Below, in pieces: positions 7,457 to 15,718 of a stretch of DNA of 37,062 nt; the stretch's first letter is position 1; each line of letters begins with the position of its first letter. A program made the position numbers and the translations under genes. The stretch is from the NCBI GenBank assembly GCA_937877625.1, contig CALFJG010000060.1, positions 1 to 37,062 of the forward strand, given 5' to 3'. Source of the stretch: an uncultured Prevotellaceae bacterium. GTDB taxonomy: Bacteria > Bacteroidota > Bacteroidia > Bacteroidales > Bacteroidaceae. Below the pieces are notes generated by a model. It did not search any database. It was not told the DNA's origin and was given only the letters and a program-made list of their open reading frames with translations.

Positions 7457-8614
7457 ATGAAAAAAACCATTCTTCTACTTGCTTTCGGCCTCCTCATCAC
7501 AGCCACTCTGCGTGCCGAAGTGATTTCCGCCGAGTCCGAAACGCCTATTGAGCCAGATAGTACTGCAACAAACGAACCTCAGACATCGTCCTTTGCCACA
7601 GCCTACAACGCTGTGCAAGATGCCCTTGCCTCCACAGGTAGCGACATTAAGTTTGGCGGCTACATCATCGGATCATATAAGTACAACGATCAAGAAGGAC
7701 AGAAATCTAACAGCACATTCGACCTCCGCCTCGTGCGTCTGTATGTGGACGGCCACGCCTTCAAAGATTTTTACTATAAGTTGCAACTGCAAGTCAATGG
7801 CCAACCCGGTGAGGACAAAGGCGCACGCATCGTTGATGCCTTTGTAGAGTGGCAGAAGTTCAAGGAGTTGCGCGTAAAACTCGGTCAGTTTAAGCGCAGT
7901 TTTGGTTTTGAAAACCCTATGAACCCGCTTGACGTGGGCTTCGGAGCTTACTCACAGGCTACAACGAAACTCATCGGCTTTAGCGACCGCGTGGGCGAGC
8001 ACGCCTGCAACGGACGCGATGTGGGTGTTCAGTTGCAAGGCGACTTCTTCCCGATGTCCGATGGCCATCGCTTCCTCCATTATCAAGTGGGCTTCTTCAA
8101 CGGTCAGGGCGTGAACCACACCGACAAAGACAACTTCAAAGACCTTATTGGCGGCCTCTGGATTTCGCCCGTGAAAGGAATGCGAATTGGCGGATTTGGA
8201 TGGAACGGCAAATACACCTATGAGAAATATAGTGGTGCGGAAAACACACTCCCCTCCACCGACCGCATCCGCTGGGGACTCAGTGCCGAATATATGGGCG
8301 ACTGGCAAGTGCGTGGCGAATACGTCTGGAGCAAAGGACGCTGTGTCACCAACGCGGCTGCACCTGAGCACGCCGATGCGTGGTACATACAAGGTGCTTT
8401 TCCCCGCCATAATGGTTTTCAACTGAGCACACGCTGGGACTGCTATCGCTACAACCAGTCGTGGAATAGCCTCAAGCAAATATATGAGGTGGCACTAACC
8501 TACTATTTCAACAAGAACCTCTTTATTCAGGCCGAGTACGACTATACGCACGACAAGACCAGCAACGACCGCAACTACAACTCCGTGGGCGTGCAGGTTT
8601 ATTGCAGATTTTAA
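7457..8614 (+). CDS. Outer-membrane porin, phosphate-selective O/P-like family
   Basis: The 385-residue product has a classic signal peptide (MKKTILLLAFGLLITATLRA) and then alternating amphipathic beta strands. Recognisable segments are KFGGYIIGSYKYN, TFDLRLVRLYVDG, FYYKLQLQVNG, RVKLGQFKRSFGFENP and a final strand ending YNSVGVQVYCRF, with the C-terminal Phe common in outer-membrane barrels. The pattern fits the Porin_O_P family of Bacteroidetes. The substrate cannot be read from the sequence; the phosphate label is only a family name. It is the last gene before the terminator at 8634-8680. Confidence 0.8.
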   Translation: MKKTILLLAFGLLITATLRAEVISAESETPIEPDSTATNEPQTSSFATAYNAVQDALASTGSDIKFGGYIIGSYKYNDQEGQKSNSTFDLRLVRLYVDGHAFKDFYYKLQLQVNGQPGEDKGARIVDAFVEWQKFKELRVKLGQFKRSFGFENPMNPLDVGFGAYSQATTKLIGFSDRVGEHACNGRDVGVQLQGDFFPMSDGHRFLHYQVGFFNGQGVNHTDKDNFKDLIGGLWISPVKGMRIGGFGWNGKYTYEKYSGAENTLPSTDRIRWGLSAEYMGDWQVRGEYVWSKGRCVTNAAAPEHADAWYIQGAFPRHNGFQLSTRWDCYRYNQSWNSLKQIYEVALTYYFNKNLFIQAEYDYTHDKTSNDRNYNSVGVQVYCRF

Positions 8615-8633
8615 TCTACTTCAAAGATACGCT

Positions 8634-8680
8634 AAGGGGCTTAATGGAAAAGCGATAAACTCCATTAAGCCCCTTTTCTT
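8634..8680 (+). terminator. Strong intrinsic terminator after the porin
   Basis: A perfect 15-bp stem pairs 8634-8648 (AAGGGGCTTAATGGA) with 8661-8675, with a 12-base loop, followed by TTTTCTTTTC. It closes the ilvE-lipoprotein-trpS-porin run and faces the convergent acetyltransferase gene. Confidence 0.9.
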
Positions 8681-8704
8681 TTCTTCATCTCCCCGCGCAA
8701 AGGG

Positions 8705-9208
8705 CTAAATCTCTTTCAAGAAGAGGAGTACGTCTTCGCGCCCGTTCTGCCCATTATAATACTGCGGGAGCGTACCTATCAGGGTATAGCCGGCGCGTTG
8801 GAAAAGGCGGACAGAGGAGGCCACATGGACAGGAACGTGTGCGGTAAGGACACAGAGGGCTAATTGCCGGGCCTTGGCTTCAATGGCTTGCAAGGCTTGC
8901 TGTGCCACACCTTGTTTGCGAAACGACGGTATCAGAGCGATACCTACCTCGGCGTGGGCGTTATAAAAATCAATAGAAGTAAGGTCTATGAGCCCTGCTA
9001 CAACATCATCGCCGGTGCATACTACCAATCGCAGTTCGCCTGTCTCAAGAGGCGTTGCGGGTTGTTGAGAAAGATATCGCTGCACGGCATATCGCGACAC
9101 GGGAACGTGGTCTGCCGACACCTCAGCCACGTCGGGCGTATTCTCTAAGGCATACACCCATTCCAAGTCTTCGGGCTCTAAGGCGCGCAGATGTATAGGG
9201 AGCGTCAT
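8705..9208 (-). CDS. GNAT-family N-acetyltransferase (RimJ/RimL type)
   Basis: The 167-residue product follows the GNAT fold. The N-terminal strand is IHLRALEPEDLEWVYALENTPDVAEVS. The central strands are LVVCTGDDVVAGLIDLTSIDF and AEVGIALIPSFRKQGVAQQAL, the latter being the acetyl-CoA binding loop (R/Q-x-x-G-x-A). The end is VRLFQRAGYTLIGTLPQYYNGQNGREDVLLFLK. Close members acetylate spermidine, ribosomal proteins or sugars, and the substrate here is unknown. Its ATG overlaps the stop of the glycosyltransferase by 4 bp (9205-9208), so the two are translationally coupled. Confidence 0.85.
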   Translation of the reverse strand: MTLPIHLRALEPEDLEWVYALENTPDVAEVSADHVPVSRYAVQRYLSQQPATPLETGELRLVVCTGDDVVAGLIDLTSIDFYNAHAEVGIALIPSFRKQGVAQQALQAIEAKARQLALCVLTAHVPVHVASSVRLFQRAGYTLIGTLPQYYNGQNGREDVLLFLKEI

Positions 9209-10389
9209 TGGTGTTGTAGTTTGCGACCGTTTTCGGCACCATGAAAAATGATTTCACCCGTAGCATTGTCGTAGAGTGCCAATCTCACTTTGCCTGCCGA
9301 CTGTTGTAGCAAACGAATAATGGCACAGCGGGTGTAATCCGCTATATCATAAACCACAAAGTCGTACTGCGCCACATCTTCCGTCGTGTGTCCTTCGGCA
9401 TTAACACGATGGATTGTGGTTCGCCAGGCCAAGTCATCAGCACACTTTTGAAACCGTTCGCCGTGTGAGCCAAAATACGCGGCACGTGGTTGCAGCCAAA
9501 CTTTATGACGCTTGAAGCGATAGTTCAGACTTACGCATAGCCCGTTGAGCCAACCTTTTAGTGCTTTGGCTGCTATAGCGGCGTATATTATAGGGCGAAG
9601 CCAAAAAGCATAGTGCGGGAAATGTTTGCGAAGAAACACAAGCATCGCACCATAGAAGACGTGAGCATATCGATAGCTCGTTTTGTTGGTACTCTCGCCT
9701 TTAAAATGGATGAGTAAGGCAGGCACATAGTAGTTCGTCTTTCCCTCTTGCATAAGTCGATACGACAGGTCTATGTCCTCGCCATACATAAAATAGTCGG
9801 TATCAAACCACGCTTTGCGCCCATCGTTTCGCACCATCATACACGCTCCGCTGACCACCTCGGTGGCGTGGGGCCTATCGCTCGGCATATAGGCCATATA
9901 ATAACGTCCGAAAAGACGCGATGTCGGAAAGACGGCGGTGAGGCCTGCCATCTTACAAAAAGCAGTCCACGGCGTGGGCAATCCACGGCGCGACTCCGGG
10001 GCAAACGTGCCGTCGTCGTTCGTCATGCTCACCCCCACGGCACCCGCATCGGTATGTAGCTCGGCAAACTCGAGTAGTTGTACGAGGAGGTTCTCGGCTG
10101 GGATGGTGTCGGGGTTTAGAAAGAGGATATAATCGCCCGTAGCCTGTTGCGCCGCCAGGTTGTTGGCACGACTAAAGCCAAGGTTACTACCCGCATCAAT
10201 GATATGTATTTGAGGAAACGCCGCAGCAGGAAAGTGTGTGCGCAGATAAGCAAGCGAGTTGTCCGCACTCGCATTGTCCACCACAAACACCTCAAGAGCC
10301 ACGTCGCCCTCTTGTGCGAGCAAGGCCTGCACCGCTTGACGCGTAAAACGTGCCACTTGGTAGTTTACTATGATAACCGAGATTTTCAC
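9205..10389 (-). CDS. Family 2 glycosyltransferase (rhamnosyltransferase-like)
   Basis: The 394-residue product starts MKISVIIVNYQVARFTRQAVQALL with the GT-A nucleotide-sugar fold. It has VFVVDNASADNS, the motif LFLNPDT (metal/sugar-nucleotide binding) and the acceptor-side motif FMYGEDIDLSYRLMQEG. These are typical of WbbL-like transferases that add sugars to cell-surface glycans. The family core ends near residue 300. About 95 further residues (for example AQYDFVVYDIADYTRCAIIRLLQ) look like a small extra alpha/beta domain that I do not recognise. It sits in the recR run between the small membrane protein and the acetyltransferase. Confidence 0.88.
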   Translation of the reverse strand: MKISVIIVNYQVARFTRQAVQALLAQEGDVALEVFVVDNASADNSLAYLRTHFPAAAFPQIHIIDAGSNLGFSRANNLAAQQATGDYILFLNPDTIPAENLLVQLLEFAELHTDAGAVGVSMTNDDGTFAPESRRGLPTPWTAFCKMAGLTAVFPTSRLFGRYYMAYMPSDRPHATEVVSGACMMVRNDGRKAWFDTDYFMYGEDIDLSYRLMQEGKTNYYVPALLIHFKGESTNKTSYRYAHVFYGAMLVFLRKHFPHYAFWLRPIIYAAIAAKALKGWLNGLCVSLNYRFKRHKVWLQPRAAYFGSHGERFQKCADDLAWRTTIHRVNAEGHTTEDVAQYDFVVYDIADYTRCAIIRLLQQSAGKVRLALYDNATGEIIFHGAENGRKLQHQ

Positions 10390-10398
10390 GAGGCAGTC

Positions 10399-10824
10399 CT
10401 ATGAATCTTTGCGCGTGAGGCTGACTACTTCGCGCTGTGAGGGAAAACAGAACACGGCAGCAATGAGCGAAATCATTAGCGCGTAGTGTGCTGTCTGGCT
10501 TTGCAGTGTGGCGTAATAAACAAACACCTCCGTAAACAAACTAATGGCTAATATAGCAAGCCTTAGGGCGTCCCACTTAAAATAGGCCGATGCTCCGTGC
10601 AGGGCGAGTTCGCGCCTGGTTTTAGCAAACGACATCAGGCGCAAGGCTGTATAAGTGCCGCCAATGCAAAGCACCACACATAACACATCTAACACATACT
10701 GCCACTGCCCATTACCACCGAGAAAACCAGACGGCAATACGCTCAGTTCTGAGAGTGTAGCATACGTGGCCGTGAATAAAAGTATGAGCGCAAAAAGGAG
10801 TTGATGAAAACGCAGAGAGTTCAT
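10399..10824 (-). CDS. Small integral membrane protein of unknown function
   Basis: The 141-residue protein has about four hydrophobic segments: FHQLLFALILLFTATYATL, YVLDVLCVVLCIGGTYTALRL, ALRLAILAISLFTEVFVYYA and HYALMISLIAAVFCFP. It has no signal peptide motif and no catalytic pattern that I can name. It lies 26 bp after recR and 9 bp before the glycosyltransferase gene on the same strand, so it belongs to that transcript. No function is assigned. Confidence 0.65.
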   Translation of the reverse strand: MNSLRFHQLLFALILLFTATYATLSELSVLPSGFLGGNGQWQYVLDVLCVVLCIGGTYTALRLMSFAKTRRELALHGASAYFKWDALRLAILAISLFTEVFVYYATLQSQTAHYALMISLIAAVFCFPSQREVVSLTRKDS

Positions 10825-10850
10825 ACTATCTTCTATATCATTAAAAGGGG

Positions 10851-11465
10851 CTAAGTATCTTTCACTATCGTGCGTGCCACAAGAGCGCGTCCGAGGGTGG
10901 CTTCATCGGTGTAGTCCAAATTGTCACCCACGCTGATGCCTCGTGAGAGGGCTGTTAGCAACACCTTCTTTCCTGCCAACCTACGCGTAATAAAAAACTG
11001 CGTGGTATCGCCCTCCATCGTAGGACTAAGCGCGAAAATCACTTCTTTGATGCCACCAGCATCCACACGCTCGATAAGGCTTTGGATCTCTAACAGATTA
11101 GGCGTGACACCCTCCACTGGATTTATCACCCCGCCCAACACGTGGTACAAGCCCCGATACTGCCCTGTGGCTTCAATGCTTAGCACATTGCTGATATTCT
11201 CCACCACACATACCATTGTGGCATCGCGGAGAGGATTGGCACAAATCTCACACGTATCGGTGTCGCAGAGGTTGTGGCATATATGACAGTGCTTCACGTC
11301 AAGGCGCAGACGTACCAAACTATCGGCAAGCGCATTTACCTGAGAAGCATCTTGGCGCAAGAGATATAACGCGAGACGTAGGGCGGTCTTCCTACCTATG
11401 CCTGGCAGTTTGGATATCTCAGACACAGCACGTTCCAGTAGAAGAGAGGGGAAAGTATAGTCCAC
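10851..11465 (-). CDS. recR: Recombination protein RecR
   Basis: RecR works with RecO/RecF to load RecA at gaps. The 204-residue reading has the helix-hairpin-helix KLPGIGRKTALRLALYLL, a C4 zinc finger (CHICHNLC...CEIC) and a Toprim domain (VCVVENISNVLSIEATGQYRGLYHVLGG). I start it at the GTG of 11463-11465 (VDYTFPSLLLERAV), not at the ATG of 11501. The extra 12 residues are not family-like, PSLLLE aligns with the usual RecR start, and a -7 element (11491-11498) would place the transcription start downstream of that ATG. It is followed by three genes in one direction. Confidence 0.92.
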   Translation of the reverse strand: MDYTFPSLLLERAVSEISKLPGIGRKTALRLALYLLRQDASQVNALADSLVRLRLDVKHCHICHNLCDTDTCEICANPLRDATMVCVVENISNVLSIEATGQYRGLYHVLGGVINPVEGVTPNLLEIQSLIERVDAGGIKEVIFALSPTMEGDTTQFFITRRLAGKKVLLTALSRGISVGDNLDYTDEATLGRALVARTIVKDT

Positions 11466-11490
11466 AAAAAAGTAACGGGGTTTTGCAGGG

Positions 11491-11498
11491 CAAAGATA
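11491..11498 (-). promoter_or_regulatory. Candidate -7 element for recR
   Basis: TATCTTTG on the minus strand fits TAnnTTTG exactly and is followed by CCCTGC, similar to other promoters in the window (TAnnTTTGC). No clear TTTG lies 19-21 bp upstream. Predicted transcription starts near 11485, about 20 nt before the GTG start. Confidence 0.5.
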
Positions 11499-11666
11499 CA
11501 AATTGTCGCCAGAATAGCGTGCCTAATACGTAAAAATGCCGAAAAACAGCCTTACAGCATCAATAAATACCAGCGGCTCGACTGCTTGCCCTATAAGGGC
11601 AACAACATAGCTACGCCCGCCTGCACGCTCAGGGGCATTACTCTACGTCCGAAGCATAAATGAATA

Positions 11667-11876
11667 AACAAAGTCCGACCCGTTTTAAGACATAGTCCGA
11701 CCCGTGTAAAAACATAGTCCGACCGCGTAAAAACATAGTCCGATTGATTTTAAAATCAATCCGATTGATTTTAAAATCAAAGCCTTTGATTTTAAAATCA
11801 AAAGGACTAAGTTTAAAAGCCGTCCGAGTAAGTATAAAATCCGTCCGAGTAAGTATAAAATCCGTCCGATAAATTT
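11667..11876. repeat. 21-22 bp periodic array, ten units, GTCCGA core (array A)
   Basis: Ten consecutive units run through the stretch. GTCCGA cores start at 11673, 11695, 11717 and 11738 (spacing 22, 22, 21), and the following units keep a 21-bp step. The unit borders are A/T-rich (TTTTAAAA). Units five and six are perfect dyads: AAAATCAAT-CCG-ATTGATTTT (11752-11772) and AAAATCAAA-GCC-TTTGATTTT (11773-11793). The last three units carry CCGTCCGA. Confidence 0.9.
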
Positions 11877-12027
11877 TCCCTTTCACGCCTTTCAATAAAA
11901 AAATCACAAAGCCTTTGCGCAAGGCTATTTGCAAAGCGTGCCTTACTTTTTGAAAGAAAAAAAACACATCCACTTATCATCTACAACGAAAACAAGCAAG
12001 CAAGAAACACAATTTGTCACAAAATCA

Positions 12028-12035
12028 TAAATTTG
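12028..12035 (+). promoter_or_regulatory. Candidate -7 element for the ilvDBNC operon
   Basis: TAAATTTG fits TAnnTTTG and is followed by CAACG. The only TTTG upstream (12013-12016) is 11 bp away, too close for the usual spacing, so support is partial. The leader would be about 75 nt. I see no leader peptide rich in Leu, Ile or Val. Confidence 0.35.
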
Positions 12036-12116
12036 CAACGAAGAAAAGTTTCAAAAGCAGAGACACTCACCACTCCTTTTTTTATTTAATACGTGCTGGC
12101 TTAACCATTACCTATT

Positions 12117-13931
12117 ATGGACACACCTAACTACAAAATTCCCCTTCATAGTTCACAAAGCACTCAAGGACGCCGTATGGCTGGGGCGCGCGCTTTGTGG
12201 ATTGCCGCCGGGATGAAACGCGAGCAATTTGGAAAACCCATAATTGCCATAGCCAACTCGTTCACTCAGTTTGTGCCCGGCCATACCCATCTGCACGAAA
12301 TAGGCCAACAAGTAAAAGCCGAGATAGAACGTCTCGGTTGCTACGCCGCTGAATTTAACACCATAGCTGTTGACGACGGTATAGCGATGGGACACGATGG
12401 TATGCTCTATTCCTTGCCCTCGCGCGACATTATAGCCGATAGTGTAGAATACATGTGTCGTGCCCACAAAGCCGATGCCTTGGTATGTATTTCCAACTGC
12501 GACAAAGTGACACCCGGAATGCTTATGGCCGCTATGCGCTTGAACATACCCACCGTCTTTGTGAGCGGAGGTCCCATGGAGGCGGGACGCTGGCACGGAG
12601 AGAACGTCGATCTCATCACGGCGATGGTAAAAGGTGCTGACAACACCGTTAGCGACGCCGACCTTGCAGAGATAGAAAACAACGCCTGCCCCGGCTGCGG
12701 CTCCTGCTCCGGTATGTTCACCGCCAACTCTATGAACAGCCTCACCGAAGCCCTCGGCCTTTCGCTGCCCGGCAATGGCACAATCGTGGCAACCCACACC
12801 GAGCGCACAGCACTTTTTAAGCGCGCCGCACACCTGGTGGTGGAAAACGCCTTGAAATACTATCGCGATGGCGATGACACACTCCTGCCCCGCTCCATCG
12901 CCACACGCGAGGCACTGCTCAACGCAATGACCCTCGATATTGCTATGGGTGGCAGCACAAACACCGTACTCCACCTCTTGGCCGTGGCACGCGAGGCAGG
13001 CGCAAACTTCACTATGGCCGACATTGATGCCTTGAGCCGCCGTGTGCCGTGTATATGCAAGCTTTCGCCTAACACAATGCGCTACGCCGTGCAGGACTGC
13101 AACAGGGCCGGCGGCATACTCGGCATAATGGGCGAGCTATCAAAAGGCGACCTGCTTACGCTTGATGTCAAGCGCGTTACAGGCCAAACACTCGGACAAG
13201 ACATCAACGACTATTGCATTACCGGCGCAGAAATTCCACAAGCGGCCTATGACATCTACTCCGCAGGCCCCGGCGAGAAATTCTCCACCACAATGGGCAG
13301 CCAAAGTGTACGCTATAAAACTCTTGACACCGACCGACAGCACGGTTGCATCCGCGACCTACAGCATGCTTATACGCAAGATGGCGGGCTGGCAGTACTC
13401 TTCGGCAATATAGCCCAAGACGGTTGCGTGGTAAAGACGGCAGGTGTTGATGAGCGTTGCTGGATATTCAGTGGCACGGCGCGCGTCTTTGATAGCCAAG
13501 AAGATGCCTGCGAGGGTATCTTGGACGGCACGGTAAAGGCCGGCGATGTAGTTGTTATCACACACGAAGGACCGCGCGGCGGCCCCGGAATGCAAGAAAT
13601 GCTCTATCCCACCAGCTACCTTAAGAGCCGTCACCTCGGCACCGCTTGTGCACTTATCACCGACGGACGCTTCAGCGGCGGCACCTCTGGCCTAAGCATC
13701 GGACACATCTCCCCCGAGGCGGCCAGCGGTGGAGCCATCGGCAAAATCCTTGATGGCGATATCATTGATATCAATATCCCCGCCCGCTCTATCAATGTGC
13801 GCCTCAACGATAAAGAACTCGCCCAACGCCCTATGCGGCCACTACAACGAAAGCGCGAAGTAACAAAAGCCCTGCGCGCCTACGCCTCTATGGTTGCCAG
13901 TGCCGACAAAGGCGGCGTGAGAGAGGCGTAA
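12117..13931 (+). CDS. ilvD: Dihydroxy-acid dehydratase
   Basis: This Fe-S enzyme dehydrates 2,3-dihydroxy-isovalerate and 2,3-dihydroxy-3-methylvalerate to the 2-oxo acids, the third common step of Val and Ile synthesis. The 604-residue protein has cluster-binding cysteines in SNCDKVTPGM (Cys128) and NACPGCGSCSGMFTANSMN (Cys191, 194, 197). The C-terminal catalytic motif region GPRGGPGMQEML and ALITDGRFSGGTSGLSIGHISPEAA is also present. Length matches the family. It is first in the ilvD-ilvB-ilvN-ilvC order, 80 bp before ilvB. Confidence 0.96.
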   Translation: MDTPNYKIPLHSSQSTQGRRMAGARALWIAAGMKREQFGKPIIAIANSFTQFVPGHTHLHEIGQQVKAEIERLGCYAAEFNTIAVDDGIAMGHDGMLYSLPSRDIIADSVEYMCRAHKADALVCISNCDKVTPGMLMAAMRLNIPTVFVSGGPMEAGRWHGENVDLITAMVKGADNTVSDADLAEIENNACPGCGSCSGMFTANSMNSLTEALGLSLPGNGTIVATHTERTALFKRAAHLVVENALKYYRDGDDTLLPRSIATREALLNAMTLDIAMGGSTNTVLHLLAVAREAGANFTMADIDALSRRVPCICKLSPNTMRYAVQDCNRAGGILGIMGELSKGDLLTLDVKRVTGQTLGQDINDYCITGAEIPQAAYDIYSAGPGEKFSTTMGSQSVRYKTLDTDRQHGCIRDLQHAYTQDGGLAVLFGNIAQDGCVVKTAGVDERCWIFSGTARVFDSQEDACEGILDGTVKAGDVVVITHEGPRGGPGMQEMLYPTSYLKSRHLGTACALITDGRFSGGTSGLSIGHISPEAASGGAIGKILDGDIIDINIPARSINVRLNDKELAQRPMRPLQRKREVTKALRAYASMVASADKGGVREA

Positions 13932-14011
13932 GCCTTTTTACTTGCTGACGTTGGTAAAAGAGGTTAACAGAAATCTGTCGTTACCGTAATTAAAACATAC
14001 ACCCTATCATA

Positions 14012-15718
14012 ATGCAGCAGAAACTAAGCGGCGGACGTATCCTTATGGAATCGCTCCTTGCCGAAGGCGTAGAGACAATCTTTGGCTACCCCGGCGGAGC
14101 CATTATGCCCACCTACGATGCCCTCTATGACTACCGCAAACGCCTTAACCATATTCTCGTGCGCCACGAGCAAGGCGCAGCACACGCCGCAGAGGGCTAT
14201 GCCCGTGTGAGCGGACGAACCGGCGTTTGTATCGTCACAAGCGGCCCCGGCGTAACGAATACCGTCACTGGTGTGGCAGATGCAATGATTGACAGCACAC
14301 CGATTGTGGTTATCGCCGGCCAAGTCGGCGCACAGATGCTCGGCACCGATGCTTTCCAAGAGGTTGATGTAGTAGATATGATGCAACCCGTTTGTAAATG
14401 GGCCTATCAAATACGCCGCGCCGAAGATGTAGCCTGGGCAGTAAGCCGCGCTTTCTATATAGCCAGTAGCGGACGCCCCGGACCCGTTGTACTCGACTTC
14501 ACCCGCAACGCACAAATTGAAGAGGTGGACTACGAACCACAGCGCGTGCGTTTTATACGCAGCTATCAACCCGTGCCACACACCGAAGCACAGAGCATAG
14601 AAACGGCTGTAAAACTCATTGAACAAGCGGAACGGCCTTTGGTGCTTGTGGGGCAAGGCGTAGAACTGGGCAATGCACACCAAGAGCTACAAACGTTTAT
14701 AGAAAAGATCGACGCCCCCGCTGGTTGCACCCTCCTCGGCCTTTCAGCCCTGCCCACCGCACACCCGCTAAATATGGGTATGCTCGGCATGCACGGTTCG
14801 CTGGCTAACAACAAGATGACACAACAATGCGACCTGCTCATCGCTGTGGGAATGCGTTTCGACGACCGCATCACGGGGAAGCTCTCTACCTACGCACGTC
14901 AGGCAAAAAAGATACATTTTGACATCGACCCCTCGGAAATCAATAAGAACGTAGAAGTAGATGTGGCGGTACTTGGCAACTGCAAAGACACCCTCGCCAC
15001 AGTGACCAAACTTGTTCACACAAAGAAACACCCAGCCTGGCGCGAAGCCTTCCGCCCTTATCACGACCAAGAGCAACGCATCGTCATAGAGCCTCAAATC
15101 CATCCCACCGACGGCCCACTGCGTATGGGAGAAGTAATACGCCGCGTGTCCGAGCTCACTCACGACCGAGCTATTATGGTTACCGATGTAGGTCAAAACC
15201 AAATGTTTGCAGCTCGTTATTTCCGTTTCTCACAGCCGCTCAGCGTTGTTACCTCTGGAGGCATGGGCACTATGGGCTACGGGCTACCCGCCGCCATTGG
15301 TGCCACGTTTGGCGCACCAGAGCGCGAGGTATGCCTCTTCATCGGCGATGGCGGGCTACAAATGACAATACAGGAGTTCGGTACCATAATGGAACAAAGA
15401 GCACCTGTGAAAATCATCCTCCTAAACAATAACTACCTCGGAAACGTGCGCCAGTGGCAACAACTCTTTTTCCAACACCGCTACTCCTTCACGCCGATGC
15501 TAAACCCCGACTACGAACAAATAGCCGCCGCGTATGGCATAGCACACCGAACAATCACACAACGCCAACACCTTGACGAGGCTATCACGGAGATGATACA
15601 AACACGCGGTGCATACCTCCTGCAATGCGCCGTGATGGAAGAAGACAACGTGATGCCGATGTGCCCCCCCGGACACGACGTTGACGATATGATGCTAACA
15701 GCACAAGAAGAACAATGA
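14012..15718 (+). CDS. ilvB: Acetolactate synthase, large (catalytic) subunit
   Basis: This ThDP enzyme condenses two pyruvates, or pyruvate with 2-oxobutyrate. The 568-residue protein shows the N-terminal Pyr domain with FGYPGGAIMPTYDAL and the catalytic Glu in VRHEQGAAHAAEGYAR. The central domain has IAVGMRFDDRITGKLSTYA, and the C-terminal ThDP/Mg motif GDGGLQMTIQEFGTIMEQ...NNNYLGNVRQWQ is present. This confirms a biosynthetic acetohydroxy-acid synthase rather than the catabolic type. The stop overlaps the start of ilvN in ATGA (15715-15718), which keeps the two subunits in translational balance. Confidence 0.96.
   Translation: MQQKLSGGRILMESLLAEGVETIFGYPGGAIMPTYDALYDYRKRLNHILVRHEQGAAHAAEGYARVSGRTGVCIVTSGPGVTNTVTGVADAMIDSTPIVVIAGQVGAQMLGTDAFQEVDVVDMMQPVCKWAYQIRRAEDVAWAVSRAFYIASSGRPGPVVLDFTRNAQIEEVDYEPQRVRFIRSYQPVPHTEAQSIETAVKLIEQAERPLVLVGQGVELGNAHQELQTFIEKIDAPAGCTLLGLSALPTAHPLNMGMLGMHGSLANNKMTQQCDLLIAVGMRFDDRITGKLSTYARQAKKIHFDIDPSEINKNVEVDVAVLGNCKDTLATVTKLVHTKKHPAWREAFRPYHDQEQRIVIEPQIHPTDGPLRMGEVIRRVSELTHDRAIMVTDVGQNQMFAARYFRFSQPLSVVTSGGMGTMGYGLPAAIGATFGAPEREVCLFIGDGGLQMTIQEFGTIMEQRAPVKIILLNNNYLGNVRQWQQLFFQHRYSFTPMLNPDYEQIAAAYGIAHRTITQRQHLDEAITEMIQTRGAYLLQCAVMEEDNVMPMCPPGHDVDDMMLTAQEEQ

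Larger units (their letters stand above)
11499..12116. other. Divergent intergenic region recR/ilvD
   Basis: There is no credible gene here. It holds a short perfect hairpin TTGCCCT-ATA-AGGGCAA (11586-11602), the periodic repeat array at 11667-11876, another small hairpin AGCCTT-TGCGC-AAGGCT (11910-11926), a run of A/T-rich sequence, and a -7-like box before ilvD (12028-12035). The heptapeptide-like open frame on the minus strand at 11638-11973 is a reading of the repeat. Confidence 0.7.

Noticed and set aside
11667..11876. CRISPR array
   Set aside because: Units are contiguous with no constant-length unique spacers, and no cas genes are present.
11638..11973. Minus-strand frame coding for heptapeptide repeats (RTDFILT, FDFKIN type)
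   Set aside because: It is a direct reading of the 21-bp DNA array; the repeat also exists elsewhere without an open protein, and there is no family match or credible start.
12153..12974. Long minus-strand frame opposite ilvD
   Set aside because: Antisense shadow; ilvD motifs are intact on the plus strand.
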